DNA from: Vibrio sp. STUT-A11
GTDB taxonomy: Bacteria > Pseudomonadota > Gammaproteobacteria > Enterobacterales > Vibrionaceae
DNA: 64,000 bases
Reading direction: 5' to 3'
NCBI RefSeq assembly: GCF_026000435.1
Contig: NZ_AP026763.1
Location: 3,224,001-3,288,000 of the forward strand
In this document: positions 44,205-53,725 of the stretch, in pieces
How the letters are laid out: the number at the start of each line of letters is the position of its first letter
How positions within the stretch are numbered: the stretch's first letter is position 1
Notes under the pieces: model-generated
The model's input: only the letters and a program-made list of their open reading frames with translations
Told to the model about the DNA's origin: nothing
Databases searched by the model: none
Made by a program: the position numbers and the translations under genes

Positions 44205-44993
44205 ATGGCAAGGCTTCGTTATCTTATCGCTGGCTTAATAACATGCATTCTACATGGTATTGCGTTGTCGTTTACTCCACAGCAAAACACCATCAATGTT
44301 TCGACTGAAGATGGCGCGCAATCGGTACGGATTCAGCTTATGACAATGGCTGCCGCCAAACCTGTAGCAGAACCAACAATAGACAAGAAAGTCGTCAAAG
44401 AGCCGACGCCCGTTACTCCCCCACAGGAACAAAAGCCGAGTGCGACTGAACAAACAAAACCCTTAACGCCTGAGCCAATTCACAAGCCAGTCATCACGCC
44501 TAAAGAGGCAAGCAAACCAATTGTTGCTAAAAAACCACTGCCGAAACCGCCAGAGAAAAAGCAGGTTGCCCAACCTAAAAAGCCAGTAAAACCAAATACA
44601 CCTGAACCCAAGACCACAAAGCCTAAGGTCAAAGAAATAAGTACTGAACCAGCTAGCCTAGAAAAGCCTCGGACCGAGACACCAGCCAAAAACAGTGCTC
44701 AAGACAGCAAACCAATGTTGGTTAAGAAGCCTAAATTTAGTGCGAAACCAACACCTGTGACTTACCCAAGAATAGCGAGAAAACGAGGCTTGCAAGGGAA
44801 AGTGCTTGTTGAGGTGTGGCTGGACGAAAAAGGCAATCAGGTGAAACAGGTGCTGCTCGAATCGAGCGGGCATAAGGTGCTGGATCAACAAGCGCTAAGT
44901 ACGATTAAAGAATGGCGTTTTTCACAGCAAGTAGCTCAAGGGCAAGCCATTGCTCACCGTGTACAAATTCCTATTAATTTCCAACTACAGTAG
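44205..44993 (+). CDS. tonB: Energy transducer TonB (haem-cluster TonB1 type)
   Basis: Periplasm-spanning transducer of 262 residues: one N-terminal membrane helix (about 5-23), a long Pro/Lys-rich stretch (about 55-165) and the C-terminal TonB domain (PRIARKRGLQGKVLVEVWLD...STIKEWRF). ATG 44205 is preferred over an upstream GTG because the protein then begins directly with the membrane anchor and GTGGG precedes it. First gene of the rightward operon, downstream of the Fur box. Confidence 0.93.
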   Translation: MARLRYLIAGLITCILHGIALSFTPQQNTINVSTEDGAQSVRIQLMTMAAAKPVAEPTIDKKVVKEPTPVTPPQEQKPSATEQTKPLTPEPIHKPVITPKEASKPIVAKKPLPKPPEKKQVAQPKKPVKPNTPEPKTTKPKVKEISTEPASLEKPRTETPAKNSAQDSKPMLVKKPKFSAKPTPVTYPRIARKRGLQGKVLVEVWLDEKGNQVKQVLLESSGHKVLDQQALSTIKEWRFSQQVAQGQAIAHRVQIPINFQLQ

Positions 44994-45001
44994 TCGCTAT
45001 C

Positions 45002-45685
45002 ATGCAAACATTAACTCATATCCACAGCCAACTCGGCATCATGACATGGCCACTTATCACTATGTCATTCCTCACTGTCGTTATTTTAATAGAGCGGACG
45101 ATATACATGCTGCTGAACAGCCGTACGCACACGACAGCTATTCTCAAAAGCATTCACAAACTGGATTTTTCCCGTCCGCAAGAGGTGGACGACTTTATTC
45201 AAAATCAATTACAAGGTCGCCAACTGATTTTTCAGTCCATGCGTATGCTTCTCGGCCATCGTCATTTTACTAAACCTCTACGAGAAGAAGCGGTTGGCAT
45301 TTGGCTATTTAAAAAACGTCAGCAGTTTCGTTCGGGTATTCGCTTACTGTCGATGATAGGCGTGATTAGCCCGCTGATTGGCTTACTAGGTACGGTGCTT
45401 GGACTAATGGAAATGTTTAGCGGCATGACCGATGCCACTGCAGTCATTTCTCCAGCAACCCTAGCGGATGGCCTGGGCCTTGCGATGACAACCACAGCGG
45501 CAGGTTTGATCATTGCTTTACCCGCTATCATGGGCGCTCAATTACTTGGAATGTGGGTGGAAAAGACATTAGCGAAAATTGAGTACACGCTAAATCATAG
45601 TAACCTCCATATCGAAGGCATTGTGGTTGATCCTTTCTCGGGTAAACAAGTTCTACCCACTGCCACCACAGAAGAGGTGTTGTGA
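45002..45685 (+). CDS. exbB: TonB-system energising protein ExbB
   Basis: Inner-membrane proton-channel subunit of the MotA/TolQ/ExbB family, 227 residues with three membrane helices. The conserved third helix region GLLGTVLGLMEMF and TLADGLGLAMTTTAAGLIIALPAI is clear. It starts 8 bp after tonB and overlaps exbD (ATGA). Confidence 0.95.
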   Translation: MQTLTHIHSQLGIMTWPLITMSFLTVVILIERTIYMLLNSRTHTTAILKSIHKLDFSRPQEVDDFIQNQLQGRQLIFQSMRMLLGHRHFTKPLREEAVGIWLFKKRQQFRSGIRLLSMIGVISPLIGLLGTVLGLMEMFSGMTDATAVISPATLADGLGLAMTTTAAGLIIALPAIMGAQLLGMWVEKTLAKIEYTLNHSNLHIEGIVVDPFSGKQVLPTATTEEVL

Positions 45686-46104
45686 TGATCCAGTCGCAAT
45701 CTCGTTTTCTCGACGAAGAATTCAAGCCCGATCTCACCCCGATGATCGACATCATCTTTATCGTTATGGTGTTTCTGTTACTGACCGCCAATGTCAGTGT
45801 GCAGACTCTAAACGTGGATATCCCAAAAACCGAACAAGCGAGTCAGCTTAGCTCACCTGATAAGCCAGTTATTTCTATCGGCATTTTGCATAATGAAGAA
45901 GAAAAATGGGCATTAGACGGAGAGAAGTTTAGTGACTGGGACGCTTTCACCACAGCGTTGCTCAAAACTCGCACTCGCTTTCCAGATAAACCTTTTGTTA
46001 TTGCTGCAGATAAAAAAGCCGATGTGGAATCCATGCTCAACCTTTTCGCATTCATGCAAAAACATCAAATTTCAGCCACCAATATCGTTATGGAAGAACA
46101 ATAA
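45682..46104 (+). CDS. exbD: TonB-system energising protein ExbD
   Basis: Partner of ExbB in the proton-driven motor; 140 residues. The single membrane helix IDIIFIVMVFLLLTA contains the essential aspartate (LTPMIDIIF), followed by a periplasmic ExbD/TolR domain. Overlaps exbB by 4 bp and hutB by 1 bp. Confidence 0.95.
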   Translation: MMIQSQSRFLDEEFKPDLTPMIDIIFIVMVFLLLTANVSVQTLNVDIPKTEQASQLSSPDKPVISIGILHNEEEKWALDGEKFSDWDAFTTALLKTRTRFPDKPFVIAADKKADVESMLNLFAFMQKHQISATNIVMEEQ

Positions 46105-46958
46105 TGAAAAAGCTCATTTTGGCACTTAGCCTAATTTTGTCGACCGCCACAACTCAAGCTCAACCAGAGACCTACGCCAATAATCGGATTATCAGCGCTG
46201 GTTCCAGCATTACAGAATTGCTCATCGCTTTAGGCGCAAAAGATCAGCTCGTTGCTGTAGACGTCACGAGTCGTAAATACAACCGTGATGAAGCACTTCC
46301 TCAAGTAGGTTATCACCGCCAGCTCTCTGCTGAGGGTTTGATGGCTCTGGAGCCGACCCATCTCATTGGCTCTAATGAAATGGGCCCTGAAAATACCTTA
46401 ACGCTGTTAAAAAGTGGCGGTATTAAAGTAGAAACCGTGCCGTCGGGCGATACGGAAAAAGATCTGTTTAGCCGTATCGACAAAATCGCCCAAATAACCG
46501 GAACTCAAGACAAGGCCAAATCGCTCAAAGCATCGATTGATGAGCAACTAAACAACATTAAATCACGCGAATTAAGCCATTCACCAAAGGTGCTGTTTGC
46601 CATGCTGACAAAAGGCAGACCCGCCACCATAGCCGGTGACAAAACCACCATTGATGTGATCATCAATTTAGCTGGCGCGCAAAACCCAGCAAAATCGGAA
46701 ATGAGCTCTTACAAACCCTTAACGCCTGAAGCTATCGTCAAAATGCAGCCTGATTTCTTATTGGTCAGCGACCGTGCCTGGGAGACGCTGGGTGGCCAGG
46801 AAGGTATTTTACAAGAATTCCCGTTGCTAGCAGCGACACCTGTGGCGGGTAAAGACAGAATTATCCCCGTTAGCAGTAGCGCAATCATAGGCGGTTTTGG
46901 CCTTGAGAGCATCGAACTCACGGACAAACTGTATGACACGTTCCTTAAATTCGAATAA
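46104..46958 (+). CDS. hutB: Haem ABC transporter substrate-binding protein HutB
   Basis: Periplasmic haem-binding protein of 284 residues with a signal peptide (MKKLILALSLILSTATTQAQ) and a TroA-type two-lobe fold. Family segments include RIISAGSSITELLIALGA, DVTSRKYNRDEALPQVGYHRQLSAEGL, and the interdomain helix region. The start overlaps the exbD stop (TAATG). Confidence 0.94.
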   Translation: MKKLILALSLILSTATTQAQPETYANNRIISAGSSITELLIALGAKDQLVAVDVTSRKYNRDEALPQVGYHRQLSAEGLMALEPTHLIGSNEMGPENTLTLLKSGGIKVETVPSGDTEKDLFSRIDKIAQITGTQDKAKSLKASIDEQLNNIKSRELSHSPKVLFAMLTKGRPATIAGDKTTIDVIINLAGAQNPAKSEMSSYKPLTPEAIVKMQPDFLLVSDRAWETLGGQEGILQEFPLLAATPVAGKDRIIPVSSSAIIGGFGLESIELTDKLYDTFLKFE

Positions 46959-46997
46959 GCCAGCCTTTTAATATAAATAGCCATCGATAAAAAAGTC

Positions 46998-48038
46998 ATG
47001 ACAGATTCAAGAATGGTTTCAGCCAAAACATTATGTAGTCTAGCTGCGGTTGCACTCTATTTCGCGACCGTTGCTTCGATCAGTACCGGAGCCATGAACA
47101 TCAGTTTATCTGACAGTTTGATGTCTCTTCTGCCGTTGGGAAATCACGATCTCCCTAATCATGTCACCATGATCATTCAACAGGTACGTTTACCTCGTAC
47201 CTTATTGGCCATCGCGGTCGGGGGCATTTTAGCCATTAGTGGCGCGGTGATGCAGGGCTTATTCCGCAACCCGTTAGCCGATCCAGGCATTATCGGGGTA
47301 TCTTCAGGTGCAGCTCTGGGCGCTGCGCTTGCAATTGTGGCCTTTGGTGACCTCGCCAGCCACTATCCAAACTTACTACTGTTCGGTACCGTACCTATGT
47401 TTGCTTGTATTGGTGGTGCCCTAACAACCTTCGCGGTTTACCGTTTAGGTACTGGCAGGAACGGTACCTCGGTGACTATGATGCTACTTTCTGGTGTCGC
47501 CATTTCAGCTTTAGCGGGCGCGGCTTTGGGTCTACTGAACTACTATGCTGACGACCAGGCACTAAGAGACCTGTCTCTGTGGACAATGGGCTCGCTGGCA
47601 GGAGCAAATCAAAAAGGCTTATGGCTTGCCTTTGCAACGCTCATCATTCTATTTATCGCCTACTACCGAGACGCTGATAAGCTTAATGCGATGTTATTAG
47701 GTGAAGCCGAAGCACGTCATATGGGCATTAATGTACAAGCTCTAAAGCGCCGCTTAATTGTTATGGCGGCATTTGGTGTGGGTGTGACGGTCGCATTAAG
47801 CGGGATGATTGGCTTTATAGGACTTATCGTTCCTCACTTAGCACGGATGATGATCGGGCCAAACTATCGCTCTCTGTTGCCTGTGACGCTATTTCTTGGT
47901 GCTCTGCTGTTGCTGATTTCTGATATGTTGGCGAGAACGGTTGTGGCTCCTTTAGATATGCCAGTGGGTATTGTCACCGCTCTACTTGGTGCACCCTTCT
48001 TTGTCTGGCTACTCATCAAACAAAAGGGGAGGATCTAA
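46998..48038 (+). CDS. hutC: Haem ABC transporter permease HutC
   Basis: FecCD/BtuC-type inner-membrane permease with 346 residues and about ten helices. Family motifs are VRLPRTLLAIAVGGILAISGAVMQGLFRNPLADPGIIGVSSGA and GLIVPHLARMMIGPNYR (residues abbreviated across the helix junctions). It forms the channel with HutD and starts 39 bp after hutB; its stop overlaps the hutD start (TAATG). Confidence 0.95.
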   Translation: MTDSRMVSAKTLCSLAAVALYFATVASISTGAMNISLSDSLMSLLPLGNHDLPNHVTMIIQQVRLPRTLLAIAVGGILAISGAVMQGLFRNPLADPGIIGVSSGAALGAALAIVAFGDLASHYPNLLLFGTVPMFACIGGALTTFAVYRLGTGRNGTSVTMMLLSGVAISALAGAALGLLNYYADDQALRDLSLWTMGSLAGANQKGLWLAFATLIILFIAYYRDADKLNAMLLGEAEARHMGINVQALKRRLIVMAAFGVGVTVALSGMIGFIGLIVPHLARMMIGPNYRSLLPVTLFLGALLLLISDMLARTVVAPLDMPVGIVTALLGAPFFVWLLIKQKGRI

Positions 48039-48877
48039 TGCTGTCTCGTCTAGGTTTTAGTTTTTCATCAGCAACAGACAATAATGAGCCGATTCAATAC
48101 TCAGGCCATAAGACAATAGAAATAGGCAACTTGTCTGTCACACTGGGTGATAAGAAGATACTTGATGACATTGACCTCACGTTAAACCGAGGTGAGTTCA
48201 CCGTACTCCTTGGCCCGAATGGCACCGGCAAAAGTACCCTGCTCAACGCTTTGACAGGCGAGATTAGCGCAAAAGGTGAATTTCGAATCTTTGGTCAAGA
48301 CAGAGCACAGTGGCCTGCACCATTACTTGCAAAACATCTGGGGGTATTACCGCAAAGCAGCTCTCTGTCATTCAACTTTATGGCCAAAGAAGTGATTGAA
48401 CTTGGCGGTATTGGCTTAACCATGTCTAACCGACAATTGGCAGATGTGGTGAGCAATCATATGCGTGTGACGGATGTAGAGCACCTAGGTTCACGCTCCT
48501 ACCCGACCTTATCTGGCGGAGAAAAACAACGCGTACATTTGGCTCGGGTGCTGACTCAACTAGAGCAAAGTGGGGATAATAAAATTCTGTTGCTTGATGA
48601 ACCAACGTCGGCGTTAGATATTCATCACCAGCACACCACCCTAACGCTGGCTCGAAAGCTAGCCAATGAAGGGGCGACAGTTGTGGCAGTACTGCATGAT
48701 CTCAACTTAGCTTCACAATATGCGGATAGAATTGTCATTCTTAACCAGGGAAAGATCGCCGCCGACGATATTCCAAGCAAGGCACTCAAACCTGAGATCA
48801 TTGCAGCGGTGTACCATCACAAAGTGGATATCATTGCGCATCCAACTTACGGTCATCCGGTTGTTATCGCCTGCTAG
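48038..48877 (+). CDS. hutD: Haem ABC transporter ATP-binding protein HutD
   Basis: ATPase of the haem importer, 279 residues, slightly longer than usual because of a ~30-residue N-terminal extension before IGNLSVTLGDKK. Walker A GPNGTGKST, signature LSGGEKQR, Walker B ILLLDEPTSALD and the H-loop VLHDLN are intact. Last gene of the operon, followed by a terminator. Confidence 0.96.
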   Translation: MLSRLGFSFSSATDNNEPIQYSGHKTIEIGNLSVTLGDKKILDDIDLTLNRGEFTVLLGPNGTGKSTLLNALTGEISAKGEFRIFGQDRAQWPAPLLAKHLGVLPQSSSLSFNFMAKEVIELGGIGLTMSNRQLADVVSNHMRVTDVEHLGSRSYPTLSGGEKQRVHLARVLTQLEQSGDNKILLLDEPTSALDIHHQHTTLTLARKLANEGATVVAVLHDLNLASQYADRIVILNQGKIAADDIPSKALKPEIIAAVYHHKVDIIAHPTYGHPVVIAC

Positions 48878-48912
48878 GTAAGCCTAGATAGTAGTAATAA
48901 CCACTTCAAAGT

Positions 48913-48936
48913 AAAAGGGCCATTCAAGGCCCTTTT
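48913..48936 (+). terminator. Terminator after hutD (bidirectional with eda)
   Basis: Stem AAAAGGGCC / GGCCCTTTT with a six-base loop between convergent hutD and eda. Confidence 0.9.
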
Positions 48937-48981
48937 CATATTTCCGATACACCACTAAATAAGTGGTAGAACAAAGTTCAC

Positions 48982-49596
48982 TTATGCTTTAACGGCACGA
49001 ACCAATTCAGCAAGACCTTCCCAGTCGCCATCATCCATCAGTTTTGTTGGTACCATCCAGGTACCGCCACAAGCGATAACCGACTTAAGTGCAAGGTAAT
49101 CTTCTACGTTAGCAGGGCTAACACCACCCGTTGGCATAAAGTTCACTGGGTAAACCGCAGTCAGTGCCTTTAGCATGTTCACGCCACCCGATGGTTCTGC
49201 CGGGAAAAACTTCAGAGTGCGCAGACCCATTTCCATCGCCTGCTCAACCAAGCTTGGGTTATTCACACCCGGGACAATCGCGATATTACGCTGCTGACAG
49301 TATTTCACGGTAGTTGGGTTAAAGCCCGGGCTAACAATGAAGTCCGCACCCGCATCAATAGCAAGATCAACCTGCTCAGTCGTCAAAACGGTACCTGCGC
49401 CAATCAACAAGTCTGGGTACGCTTCACGCATAGTACGAATTGATTCCGCTGCCGCTTCTGTACGGAAAGTCACTTCGGCGCATGGCAGACCGTTCTCTAC
49501 CAGTACTTTAGCCAGTGGCAGTGCCTGTGCGACATCGTTGATCGCAATAACCGGGACGATTTTGATTTCTTTTAATCGTTGTTCAAGTGTTGTCAT
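48982..49596 (-). CDS. eda: KDPG/KHG aldolase
   Basis: Bifunctional 2-keto-3-deoxy-6-phosphogluconate / 4-hydroxy-2-oxoglutarate aldolase, last step of the Entner-Doudoroff path; 204 residues. The Schiff-base lysine is in RTLKFFPAEPSGG, and the catalytic glutamate in LPCAEVTFRT. It follows gntT by 9 bp, so the permease and aldolase are cotranscribed. Confidence 0.96.
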   Translation of the reverse strand: MTTLEQRLKEIKIVPVIAINDVAQALPLAKVLVENGLPCAEVTFRTEAAAESIRTMREAYPDLLIGAGTVLTTEQVDLAIDAGADFIVSPGFNPTTVKYCQQRNIAIVPGVNNPSLVEQAMEMGLRTLKFFPAEPSGGVNMLKALTAVYPVNFMPTGGVSPANVEDYLALKSVIACGGTWMVPTKLMDDGDWEGLAELVRAVKA

Positions 49597-49605
49597 GGGT
49601 AACCT

Positions 49606-50982
49606 CTAAAGAATAAAGCTTAATGTTGCTACGATAATAAACGCAATACCGCCAAGTAGTGTTTCCATTACCGTCCAAGTTTTTAATGTGGTTTTTTCAT
49701 CCATCTCCAGCAAGCGAGAAACCAACCAGAAACCAGAATCGTTGAAGTGTGAAAGCACTGTCGCACCACCAGCAATCGCAATCACGATAAAGCATAGATC
49801 AAGCTCGCTCAAACCAGTAGACGCAGCCACAACAGGCGAGATAAGTGCAGCAGTAGTCGTCAGCGCCACAGTTGCAGAGCCTTGGGCAACGCGCAGACAG
49901 GTTGAGATAACAAATGCTGCAACAATAACGGGCATGCCAGTATTGGTTAATACCCCCGCCAGTGCATCACCAATGCCACTTGAACGCAATACACCGCCAA
50001 ACATACCGCCTGCGCCTGTGACCAGAATAACGCCACAAATCGGTGCCAGTGACTCGCCACACAGCTTTTCCAGTTTCGCCATACCGTAATCTTTAGCAAA
50101 TACAGCAAGACATACCACCAGCGTGATCAGCAGGGCTACTGGGGTTTTACCTAGCATACGCAGGAACGAAACCAGCGAAGAGTTGCCATCTATAACACCA
50201 GCAACGGCTAACGTGTTAAGAACCGTGTCCAAACAGATAAGTAAGACAGGCAGAATAAGCAGCGTCATTACTGTCGAAAACTTTGGCGCTTTGCTGTCGT
50301 CCGCGAACGCATCACTGTCAAAGAATGCTTTAGAAAGTGGGATCTCAAACTTCTTACCAGCATAAATACCAAATAAGTAAGCGCCAAGATACCAAGTCGG
50401 AATCGCAACCAGAATACCAACCATCAGCAGCAGGCCAATATTTGCACCAAGGAAATCCGCAGCGGCTACAGGTCCTGGGTGCGGAGGAACAAACGCATGC
50501 ATTACGGCAAATGCACCTGCAGCGGGCAACGCGTATTTAAGTGGTGAGCCACCAAACCGAGCCGCAACGCTCAGGATAATGGGCATCATTACCACCAAAC
50601 CCGCATCGAAAAAGATGGGGAAGCCGAACATCAACGATGCCACACCGAGTGCCAGTGGTGCACGCTCTTTACCAAAGCGGCCAATCAAAGTATCGGCCAG
50701 CACTTTCGCACCGCCAGTCACTTCTAAAATTTTGCCGATCATCGCACCAAGACCAACCAATAAAGCAACCGAAGCTAACGTGCCTCCGAAGCCACTCATC
50801 ATGGTAGGTACGACCTTGTCAGTCGATACGCCCGTTGCGATTGCCGTACCCAAACTCACCATAGTCAGGGACGCAAAAGCATGGACTTTTAATTTAATGA
50901 TTAGAACGAGTAACGCTGCAATAGCAAGGCCTGCAATCGTTAATAAGTATGTAGGATCTGGGGCTTGGGCTAGCTGCTCCAT
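49606..50982 (-). CDS. gntT: Gluconate:proton symporter, GntP family
   Basis: Inner-membrane gluconate transporter with 458 residues and about 12-14 helices. GntP-family segments include GFGGTLASVALLVGLGAMIGKILEVTGGA (spanning helix 3), AFVPPHPGPVAAADFLGA and SHFNDSGFWLV. Its start lies 50 bp from the GntR operators. Gene symbol by context: gntT, gntP and gntU are not separable by eye. Confidence 0.88.
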   Translation of the reverse strand: MEQLAQAPDPTYLLTIAGLAIAALLVLIIKLKVHAFASLTMVSLGTAIATGVSTDKVVPTMMSGFGGTLASVALLVGLGAMIGKILEVTGGAKVLADTLIGRFGKERAPLALGVASLMFGFPIFFDAGLVVMMPIILSVAARFGGSPLKYALPAAGAFAVMHAFVPPHPGPVAAADFLGANIGLLLMVGILVAIPTWYLGAYLFGIYAGKKFEIPLSKAFFDSDAFADDSKAPKFSTVMTLLILPVLLICLDTVLNTLAVAGVIDGNSSLVSFLRMLGKTPVALLITLVVCLAVFAKDYGMAKLEKLCGESLAPICGVILVTGAGGMFGGVLRSSGIGDALAGVLTNTGMPVIVAAFVISTCLRVAQGSATVALTTTAALISPVVAASTGLSELDLCFIVIAIAGGATVLSHFNDSGFWLVSRLLEMDEKTTLKTWTVMETLLGGIAFIIVATLSFIL

Positions 50983-51031
50983 AGGTTCACCTTTAAGAAT
51001 TATAGTTTGTGTTTTGGTTCACATTTATTTA

Positions 51032-51060
51032 AGTTACCGGTAACATGTTACCGATAACAT
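51032..51060. promoter_or_regulatory. Tandem GntR operators between gntT and gntK
   Basis: Two adjacent palindromes, AGTTACCGGTAACAT (51032-51046) and ATGTTACCGATAACAT (51045-51060), match the E. coli GntR operator core ATGTTA-CCGG-TAACAT. They sit in the 153-bp divergent region between gntT-eda and gntK-edd and should let gluconate control both operons together. Confidence 0.82.
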
Positions 51061-51135
51061 GAATAAGATAAACCCATATTTTCAAGTGAATTCAAAAATT
51101 GAGATCACGCGCAACTTTAGTTATGAGGATAAGTT

Positions 51136-51663
51136 ATGGCTGGTAGTAGTGTCATCGTTATGGGCGTTTGTGCGAGTGGAAAAAGTACAATCGGCGAGCA
51201 ACTAGCGAAAAAGCTAGGACGAAAATTCATTGATGGTGATGATCTTCACCCACGAGCGAACATCCAGAAAATGGCATCTGGCCAACCTCTGAATGATGAC
51301 GATCGCAAGCCATGGTTAGAGCGTATTCGTGATGCAGCCTACAGTCTGGAAAGCAAAAACGAACACGGTGTGATCGTCTGTTCTGCTCTGAAAAAGATCT
51401 ACCGCGATCAGATACGAGAAGGCAACAATAATGTGACTTTCCTGTTTTTGGATGGCGACATGGAATTGATCCTTAATCGCATGCGCCTGCGCCAAGGCCA
51501 CTTCATGAAAGAAAACATGGTGAAAAGCCAGTTTGAAGCCCTTGAGCGCCCAGATAATGAACCTCAAACTCTGGTCGTCAGTATTGAAGGTGACATCAGT
51601 GGCGTTGTTGAACGCTCTGCAGCGGAACTCTTGAAACAGCAACCGGTTGAGGAGGCATCATGA
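51136..51663 (+). CDS. gntK: Gluconokinase
   Basis: Phosphorylates gluconate to 6-phosphogluconate; 175 residues, GntK/GntV family. P-loop GVCASGKSTIGE, then FIDGDDLHPRANIQKMASGQPLNDDDRKPWL (spread over residues 31-60) and the CSALKKIYRDQIR segment. A GAGGATAAGTT sequence precedes the ATG. It overlaps edd by 4 bp. Confidence 0.96.
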   Translation: MAGSSVIVMGVCASGKSTIGEQLAKKLGRKFIDGDDLHPRANIQKMASGQPLNDDDRKPWLERIRDAAYSLESKNEHGVIVCSALKKIYRDQIREGNNNVTFLFLDGDMELILNRMRLRQGHFMKENMVKSQFEALERPDNEPQTLVVSIEGDISGVVERSAAELLKQQPVEEAS

Positions 51664-53456
51664 CCCACTCCGTTATTCTCAATGTAACCGAACGTCTTAT
51701 CGAACGCAGCCGCGAAGCCCGCGCCGCATTTTTAGCTCGTACCGAGAGTCAGTCTGAAGCAGGTAAAGGCCGTACAGGCCTGTCTTGTGGCAACCTTGCG
51801 CATGCGGTGGCGGCGTCATGTTCTACCGAGAAAGATAATATTCTCGATTTTACTCATTCCAATGTCGCGCTGATCAGTGCTTACAACGATATGTTGAGCG
51901 CCCACCAGCCTTACCAAGAATACCCAGCACAAATTAAGCAAGTACTGGCACAGTATGGACACACGGCTCAAGTGGCAGGTTGCGTACCAGCGATGTGCGA
52001 TGGCGTGACGCAAGGTCAGCCTGGTATGGATATGTCGCTGTTTTCCCGCGACTTAATTGCTCAATCGACAGCGTTGTCTCTAAGTCATAATGTCTTTGAT
52101 GCCACATTGCTGCTTGGCATCTGCGATAAAATCGCACCGGGACAACTGATGGGAGCACTCTCGTACGCTCACCTGCCAGCTGCCTTTGTACCTGCTGGTT
52201 TAATGGCCACCGGCATCAGCAATGAAGAAAAAGTCGATGTGCGCCAGAAATACGCAGCGGGTGAAGTAGGAAAAGATGCTCTACTGGATATGGAGTGTCG
52301 CGCTTATCACTCTCCAGGTACCTGTACTTTTTACGGCACGGCAAACACCAACCAACTGGTGTTTGAAGCAATGGGATTAATGCTGCCGGGCTCAGCGTTT
52401 ATTCATCCTCATACTGAGCTACGTAAAGCCCTGACCGATCATGCGGCAGTGAAGATAGCGTCCATGACTGCAGGCTCCAGCAACTTCCGTCCTCTGGCAG
52501 AGGTCGTGACAGAAAAGAGTTTGATCAACGGTATCATTGCGCTGCTGGCATCAGGCGGCAGTACCAACCACACCATTCATATGGTCGCCGTCGCACGTGC
52601 GGCAGGTATCTTACTCACCTGGCAAGACATCAGTGATTTATCGGAAGTCGTGCCTCTACTGGCGCGCGTGTACCCGAACGGTCCGGCAGATATGAATGCA
52701 TTTCAGGCAGCTGGCGGCGTTCCAGCCCTGCTACATCGATTGGACGAATCCAACCTACTACACCGCGACGTGAAACCAGTTTTCGGAGAGTTCTCTGCTC
52801 AGATGACGATGCCATCTTTGAACGATGGTCAATTAGTATGGACAGCCTGCAACGGCAGCTTGGATGGCGATGTTATCGCCGCTCCAGAAGCGGTATTCCA
52901 AAACACGGGGGGGACTCGTGTATTAGACGGCAATTTAGGTAAAGCGGTAGTTAAAGTCTCGGCGGTAAAAGAAGAGCAGCGCATCATCGAAGCACCTGCG
53001 GTGGTCTTCCAGTGTCAGCACGAAGTGGAAGCAGCCTACAAACGAGGTGAGCTCAACAAAGACTGCATTGTCGTTGTAACGCATAACGGTCCAGCCGCGA
53101 ACGGTATGCCAGAGCTGCATAAGCTGATGCCAATTTTAGGCAATGTGCAAAAAATGGGTTTTAAAGTGGCACTGGTAACCGATGGTCGTTTATCTGGCGC
53201 ATCAGGCAAAATTCCATCCGCGATTCATGTCTCACCCGAAGCGATTCGTGGTGGCGCGATTGGTTTAGTCCGTACTGGTGACGTTATACGCGTTGATTGC
53301 CAGACTGGCGAGTTGAACAACTTAACAGACGCCAGTGGACGCACAGTCATGCAGCTTGATACTGAGTCAACCCAGCAAACATGGGGACGTGGATTTTTCG
53401 AAGTGATCCGCCACAACGTTTCCAGTGCAGATCAGGGCGCGAGCTTCATTGTTTAG
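51660..53456 (+). CDS. edd: Phosphogluconate dehydratase
   Basis: Iron-sulphur dehydratase converting 6-phosphogluconate to KDPG; 598 residues (E. coli 603), IlvD/Edd family. Cluster cysteines lie in AGCVPAMCDGVTQG and GICDKIAPG, with a third in GTCTFYGTANTNQ. Downstream are LLASGGSTNHTIH and VTDGRLSGASGKIPSAIHVSPEA. Together with gntK, gntT and eda it completes gluconate catabolism to pyruvate and glyceraldehyde-3-phosphate. Confidence 0.97.
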   Translation: MTHSVILNVTERLIERSREARAAFLARTESQSEAGKGRTGLSCGNLAHAVAASCSTEKDNILDFTHSNVALISAYNDMLSAHQPYQEYPAQIKQVLAQYGHTAQVAGCVPAMCDGVTQGQPGMDMSLFSRDLIAQSTALSLSHNVFDATLLLGICDKIAPGQLMGALSYAHLPAAFVPAGLMATGISNEEKVDVRQKYAAGEVGKDALLDMECRAYHSPGTCTFYGTANTNQLVFEAMGLMLPGSAFIHPHTELRKALTDHAAVKIASMTAGSSNFRPLAEVVTEKSLINGIIALLASGGSTNHTIHMVAVARAAGILLTWQDISDLSEVVPLLARVYPNGPADMNAFQAAGGVPALLHRLDESNLLHRDVKPVFGEFSAQMTMPSLNDGQLVWTACNGSLDGDVIAAPEAVFQNTGGTRVLDGNLGKAVVKVSAVKEEQRIIEAPAVVFQCQHEVEAAYKRGELNKDCIVVVTHNGPAANGMPELHKLMPILGNVQKMGFKVALVTDGRLSGASGKIPSAIHVSPEAIRGGAIGLVRTGDVIRVDCQTGELNNLTDASGRTVMQLDTESTQQTWGRGFFEVIRHNVSSADQGASFIV

Positions 53457-53467
53457 GGTATAAGAAC

Positions 53468-53706
53468 GGATAAACCGAGTATCCAGAACTTAATGCCATT
53501 CGTCTAATAGCGAATGGCATGTTTAAGCCTCCCGTCTTCATGAACAGCGACGAAGGAGAGTGATTCAGGATCTAATTTCCGAGCGCTTTATGACCAACGT
53601 TATTTCATTAGCTGCTCAGCGCACTGCGATTAGATTCCTAGTCTCGCTAGGGCTCGCTGGAATGACGCGGATAGGATCATTAAACGATTGGAGTACTCCG
53701 CTTATC
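53468..53706 (+). repeat. Dispersed intergenic repeat, copy 3, nested in a palindromic hairpin
   Basis: Same element as at 32866-33071: hairpin ATGCCATTCG / CGAATGGCAT, then core from GACGAAGGAGAGTGATTCAG to CTCGCTGGAATGAC. It is flanked by GGATAAACCGAGTATCC (53468-53484) and GGAGTACTCCGCTTATC (53690-53706), near-complementary arms. The right arm is itself part of a GGAGTACTCC palindrome and is followed by a T-rich stretch. This suggests insertion into the terminator shared by edd and gntR, with the left side since mutated. Confidence 0.7.
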
Positions 53707-53725
53707 TATATTTTTCGACAAAATA

